From assembly GCA_963576565.1 (NCBI GenBank), contig OY755047.1, positions 1,116,001-1,180,000 of the forward strand: a stretch of 64,000 nt of DNA. The letters run 5' to 3'. This document shows positions 58,756 to 64,000 of this stretch, piece by piece. The notes beneath the pieces are model-generated. The model made no database searches, had not been told where the DNA came from, and saw nothing but the letters and a program-made list of their open reading frames with translations. Position 1 is the first letter of the stretch, and every line of letters begins with the position of its first letter. Made by a program: the position numbers and the translations under genes. Source of the stretch: Aspidapion aeneum. Taxonomy: Eukaryota > Arthropoda > Insecta > Coleoptera > Brentidae.

Positions 58756-61700
58756 CTTTTGGGTGTCACATTTGATAAGACAGGAAAATACTGTAGAGAA
58801 CTAGAAAAAAAAGATTATTGGATGTCTTAACAGTATTTTATGGAGCAGAGAGATAAAAAAGAATGTAAAATTTAACATATATGAAACCAAGGTGAAAAGC
58901 ACGCTGTTGTATGGAATAGAAACTTGTCGCGTAACAGAAAAATACAAAACAAAAATGGAAAGTGTCGAAATGGATGCAATAAGAAGATCAATGAGAATAT
59001 CTAGAACAGATCATATAAGAAAGGAGACCATAAAATAAAGAATGGGAATCGAAGGAAGCATAACGGATGACATCACTAAAAGACAACTGATATGGTACGG
59101 CCATATACAATGATGAAAGCAGGTCCTAGAATGGCAACCAATAGGGCGCAGAAAAAAAGGGCGTCCTAAACTGGCAACACCCAACTAACATTTGTAGTAG
59201 CGGCTACATGTTCTAAAGGCTTTGCTACTTTCTTATAGTAGAAATGTGGTGATCCCAACCAAAATTTGTTACTTTTTAGTTCTAACTACTATTTAGTATC
59301 AGGAAATAGTAGATGTTTCGTAAAAACGACCCTCTAAACTACTTCTTACGATTGTTTCTTGATAGTCGATTTTGATAGTCTTCTCTACCACAATAGGACG
59401 TTGCTAAAGTTTTACTTTCTTTTTAGTCGTTATTTCGTAGTCGTCCTGACTTTTATATCCTACTTAATTACCACTAGAAAGTTAAGCTTCATTGGAGTCC
59501 CAAACAAGTGTATCCGACAACTACATTATAACTTTAATTTTTACCACAAAAGTTTGTGGCATCATAGTAACATCTGATGTAACAATGTAGACAAAATGAC
59601 TTTTTGGATCAACTTTAAAGCCGCAACTACTTTGACTTTTTTTTAATTTCGATCTTTTAAAGTAATCTCTCCTTCCTGTTTCTACTTTGAAAACGTAGAC
59701 TTTTTGAAGTCGCATCTTGGTCGCACACATTCTTAACCCTACTTTTTGTGGCTCCTTTTATAATATGAGAATATTAGGAATAGTTTTACAAATATTTTTT
59801 TAACTACCTTGAGCAGTCCATTTTTTCGAGCTCATTGCTTGACCATTTTGCTAAACAATCAAAATGCAAAATATTGATCCAAAGTATCGAGTACAGCACA
59901 CGGATTTTAAGAATTCCCTGGTCCATGCTTAATCTCCATCCTTAATCTTTTACGCTACTTGTTGCTGTTCTATTCTTGTACTGTCTTTACGGTCCTTCGT
60001 GGTTTGTGCTGTGGCACCACCCTATCGCCATCGTAACCCTCTTGTGCGGACTAAACCGAATTCGTTTATCTATGCCTCTTGTGCTGACGTGTCAAGTCTT
60101 ACTGTGATTCATTTTATGTGTTGAGCTTGGTAATTTGTCTTTTTGGTTTTCTTCAAATTTGTGCTGTTGTTAAAGCTTGGTTTGAAGTGAATAAACTTAA
60201 ATTTGTGCTGTGTTTTGTGCCAGGCTTTATTGCAATAGGTCCCTAATATCTACTTTATGCACGGCCCCTAAAATAACCTCTGGGATATGCTAGACTTCAT
60301 CTAGGAACTTTTGCGCTGTTTGCGGCTAATAAAAAAACAAGTTAGATATATCGTGGTTACATGCGGATTTCTAAGCGATCTAACAAGTCTCAGAGATTGT
60401 TTTTTTACTTATAGGGCTTATAATAATACTGATAAGAATTACTGAATATTGACAATGCCAAAATATCTGAAAACAATAAAAAATACTACATATGAATTGT
60501 GAGAGCAATGTGTAAATAAAAAAAGTAACAATAAGTTGATTTCATTGACGTGACTACGTTCTTTTAGTTCCTTGACCAACACACACTAGAAATTCTAGAA
60601 TAGGGATCATGCTCTCGACTGCAACATACATTTTTAAAAAACACTTTTTATTGGCACTTCATTTATTGTTCTAATGGAATTTAATTTATCTTGTTTTTGT
60701 TTTAAAACCTACCACAAATTCACGCTTGTACATAACCTATAAGCAGTGGTGCCGTTGTTGACAGAAACGGCAAATGACAAGTGGCGACACCCCAATAACT
60801 TGAGGGTAGTAGTTATACTTATCGCGTGGTTCTTATCACTCTGTAGACGTTTTCTAGTGGTGAAAGCTAGTTAATAATACGTTTCTGCAACGAAGGCGTA
60901 GAAATTCGAGTGTGTTATCTAGAACTAAAAAGGAATGCCGACATAAAAGTCGTAAGTGACACGTTGCCGTAACTTAGGCTCACTTTCAAGTTACCCTTTC
61001 GACTATCAGGGAATATAGTTTGGGACGCCATGTTTTTATGTAAGAAAGAAAATTTAATATTTTTGTTGTCGTTTTATGAGCTCATATTAAAGAGCTATAC
61101 TATTTTATAAACAAATTAGTTGAAGCTTACCAAAAATGCTCTTCTTAAGCACCATTTGTTGGAGTTAACTGTCGATTATGAATACATAACCTCCAAAATC
61201 ACAACACAAAAATTCCATCAGCTACCAGAAAACGGCCCAATTTTACGGGCGCACCGGTTTTTTGCAATATAATGCATGCAACCATAACCAAACAAAAAAA
61301 CTAAGCGAGTCTGTTTACTGTTGTGTCCACCATATTGTGTAACAATTCTACCAAAAAGAAACGATTATATTATTTGCAACTACATCGCAACTTTTATGCC
61401 ATTACGGAAAACAAACAGCCTCTACGACGTAGTAGATACCTGGCTACGACGTAGTAGTGTAGTTGTTACTATAGTGACTTCAAACACTTGGCCAAGTAGT
61501 TATAACCAGAAATTGGTTCCCCACTTAGGGAATTATAACGTCGCTGTATGGTATACTGAGACGTAGCGGGAGTACGTTGCGTTTACTTTTAAGAAATTCT
61601 TTCTAGTTGGGGTTTCGTCGTTACAACTTTAAATGTTTGTTGGGCAGTCAATCCAAAGATCAATGACTCAAAAAAAACCTGACAGAAGATTGATTGAAGA

Positions 61701-61770
61701 TTGTTGGGATCGAAGGAGGTGGAGAATAGGTGTCGGACAACGTAGAAAAACGTTCTAAACCGACATAGTA
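58756..61770 (+). mobile_element. LINE family 1, C-terminal fragment split by a 2.46-kb element
   Basis: The left part 58756-59187 encodes LGVTFDKTG-type and ESVEMDAIRRSMRISRTDHI segments with stops and a deletion near 59110. The right part 61646-61770 resumes at 'cagtcaatccaaagatcaat' and ends 'cgacatagtagtag'. The two parts join exactly when compared with the 34.5-kb copy. Confidence 0.85.
59188..61645. mobile_element. 2.46-kb TIR element of unassigned class, nested in LINE
   Basis: Ends CCCAACTAACATTTG and inverse CCCAACAAACATTTA, about 14 bp matching. The LINE sequence is continuous across it, with CA on both sides as the only visible duplication. The interior near each end is rich in 'actact/agtagt' motifs. 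No transposase recognised; the longest ORF is about 80 codons. Confidence 0.65.
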
Positions 61771-62355
61771 GTAGTATTAAGTCCGAAATTTTGTTTCTAA
61801 AACTAAGCCTGTTACTCATCATTTAAAAAATAACCCGGTTTACTGATATGGGGAGAAGGCAATCAATTTACCCCCATATCGACGCTGGTGACTACGGCAC
61901 CAATTGTTCGGATTTTCCGAGGGAATAACTTATTTTACTAAACCAGTATAAAGGCATTTTCCTAAGTTTTCCTTGGTTTTCCTTATCAGATTAAATTTCG
62001 CCAAGTTTGTCAAAGATCCTGGAGTTTAAGCAAATTTAGTTTTGCTTAGTTTTAACGTTTTCTCGATCTAATCTACGGATTTGGGATAATCAGATAAATT
62101 TTGTTGTCTGAAATGTTTTAGGAAAATTCAGATTAGTGCTTAACCCAATTTGACGTAACAGACATCTTAGGAAAGTCTTGTATATTGAAAATATCCTAAA
62201 GACATAACTAGGATATCTTCATCTGAAGGCACGGCAGTGTTCGGCCAAGTTCGTGCAACTGCTGTTTAATCTTTTCTTGAAACATTTCAGCCCATATTTG
62301 ACCTATCTAAAAATCTACTTCGAGAATGAGCTATGAAACTCAAACTTTGCACATT
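61771..62355. other. Intergenic repeat flank
   Basis: 62233-62355 is an inverted, diverged copy of 43680-43810 (in the hAT-like element). Homology stops at 'tttgcaca', exactly where the next heptamer array begins. Confidence 0.55.
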
Positions 62356-64000
62356 TTAATTTTTAATTTTTAATTTTTAATTTTTAATTTTTAATTTTTA
62401 ATTTTTAATTTTTAATTTTTAATTTTTCATTTTTCATTTTTCATTTTTAATTTTTAATTTTTAATTTTTAATTTTTAATTTTTAATTTTTAATTTTTAAT
62501 TTTTAATTTTTAATTTTTAATTTTTAATTTTTAATTTTTAATTTTTAATTTTTAATTTTTAATTTTTAATTTTTAATTTTTAATTTTTAATTTTTAATTT
62601 TTAATTTTTAATTTTTAATTTTTAATTTTTAATTTTTAATTTTTAATTTTTAATTTTTAATTTTTAATTTTTAATTTTTAATTTTTAATTTTTAATTTTT
62701 AATTTTTAATTTTTAATTTTTAATTTTTAATTTTTAATTTTTAATTTTTAATTTTTAATTTTTAATTTTTAATTTTTAATTTTTAATTTTTAATTTTTAA
62801 TTTTTAATTTTTAATTTTTAATTTTTAATTTTTAATTTTTAATTTTTAATTTTTAATTTTTAATTTTTAATTTTTAATTTTTAATTTTTAATTTTTAATT
62901 TTTAATTTTTAATTTTTAATTTTTAATTTTTAATTTTTAATTTTTAATTTTTAATTTTTAATTTTTAATTTTTAATTTTTAATTTTTAATTTTTAATTTT
63001 TAATTTTTAATTTTTAATTTTTAATTTTTAATTTTTAATTTTTAATTTTTAATTTTTAATTTTTAATTTTTAATTTTTAATTTTTAATTTTTAATTTTTA
63101 ATTTTTAATTTTTAATTTTTAATTTTTAATTTTTAATTTTTAATTTTTAATTTTTAATTTTTAATTTTTAATTTTTAATTTTTAATTTTTAATTTTTAAT
63201 TTTTAATTTTTAATTTTTAATTTTTAATTTTTAATTTTTAATTTTTAATTTTTAATTTTTAATTTTTAATTTTTAATTTTTAATTTTTAATTTTTAATTT
63301 TTAATTTTTAATTTTTAATTTTTAATTTTTAATTTTTAATTTTTAATTTTTAATTTTTAATTTTTAATTTTTAATTTTTAATTTTTAATTTTTAATTTTT
63401 AATTTTTAATTTTTAATTTTTAATTTTTAATTTTTAATTTTTAATTTTTAATTTTTAATTTTTAATTTTTAATTTTTAATTTTTAATTTTTAATTTTTAA
63501 TTTTTAATTTTTAATTTTTAATTTTTAATTTTTAATTTTTAATTTTTAATTTTTAATTTTTAATTTTTAATTTTTAATTTTTAATTTTTAATTTTTAATT
63601 TTTAATTTTTAATTTTTAATTTTTAATTTTTAATTTTTAATTTTTAATTTTTAATTTTTAATTTTTAATTTTTAATTTTTAATTTTTAATTTTTAATTTT
63701 TAATTTTTAATTTTTAATTTTTAATTTTTAATTTTTAATTTTTAATTTTTAATTTTTAATTTTTAATTTTTAATTTTTAATTTTTAATTTTTAATTTTTA
63801 ATTTTTAATTTTTAATTTTTAATTTTTAATTTTTAATTTTTAATTTTTAATTTTTAATTTTTAATTTTTAATTTTTAATTTTTAATTTTTAATTTTTAAT
63901 TTTTAATTTTTAATTTTTAATTTTTAATTTTTAATTTTTAATTTTTAATTTTTAATTTTTAATTTTTAATTTTTAATTTTTAATTTTTAATTTTTAATTT
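62354..64000. repeat. Heptamer array (TTTTTAA with three TTTTTCA), runs off the edge
   Basis: From 62360: nine TTTTTAA, three TTTTTCA (62423-62443), then more than 222 TTTTTAA to the window end, exact period 7. The same two monomers occur as at 54.5 kb. Confidence 0.95.

Noticed and set aside
54539..64000. Telomeric repeat
   Set aside because: Insect telomeres known to me are TTAGG or TCAGG; these 7-bp AT repeats do not match and are internal.

Overview
The window looks like nuclear DNA of an insect, possibly a beetle: genes split by GT-AG introns, AT-rich repeat-filled introns, and insect-type LINE, hAT, Tc1/mariner-type and pogo/Tigger-type relics. No species can be named from sequence alone. 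I assembled three genes exon by exon, checking that every splice junction keeps phase.

Layout. (1) 1-17525, minus strand: ten exons of a SUGP1-like splicing factor (SURP and G-patch protein 1), running off the left edge. Its N-terminus, SURP domain and KRKSRWG motif match the family. The protein is swollen by glutamine-, proline- and FEREQ-type repeats, and its introns hold a 301-bp exon-derived repeat, a 1-kb fold-back, two arrays of a ~105-bp repeat and a twelve-copy ~478-bp satellite. (2) 17526-18040: a compact divergent promoter interval. (3) 18041-28753, plus strand: eleven exons of the mitochondrial processing peptidase alpha subunit (PMPCA), 539 residues. Two introns hold tandem arrays that each carry a copied piece of the neighbouring exon, one array with extra 3' splice sites and one with extra 5' splice sites. 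(4) 28954-31300: TIR and fold-back elements. (5) 31340-32411, minus strand: RpS15 (uS19), four coding exons, 148 residues. (6) 32500-64000: no intact host gene seen. It holds a decayed THAP/P-element-like transposase (about 40.8-41.9 kb), several copies of one LINE family, a Tigger-type element carrying a second LINE whose 3' end continues into 246 copies of a 7-bp repeat, hAT-like elements, fold-backs, tandem arrays, and two more 7-bp arrays, the last running off the right edge.

The host genes serve core functions (mRNA splicing, mitochondrial precursor cleavage, translation) and show no operon-like link; SUGP1-like and PMPCA share only the divergent promoter interval. The most unusual signals are the exon-fragment arrays in PMPCA and the long, nearly perfect heptamer arrays, one of which can be tied to a retrotransposon 3' end by flanking target-site duplications.
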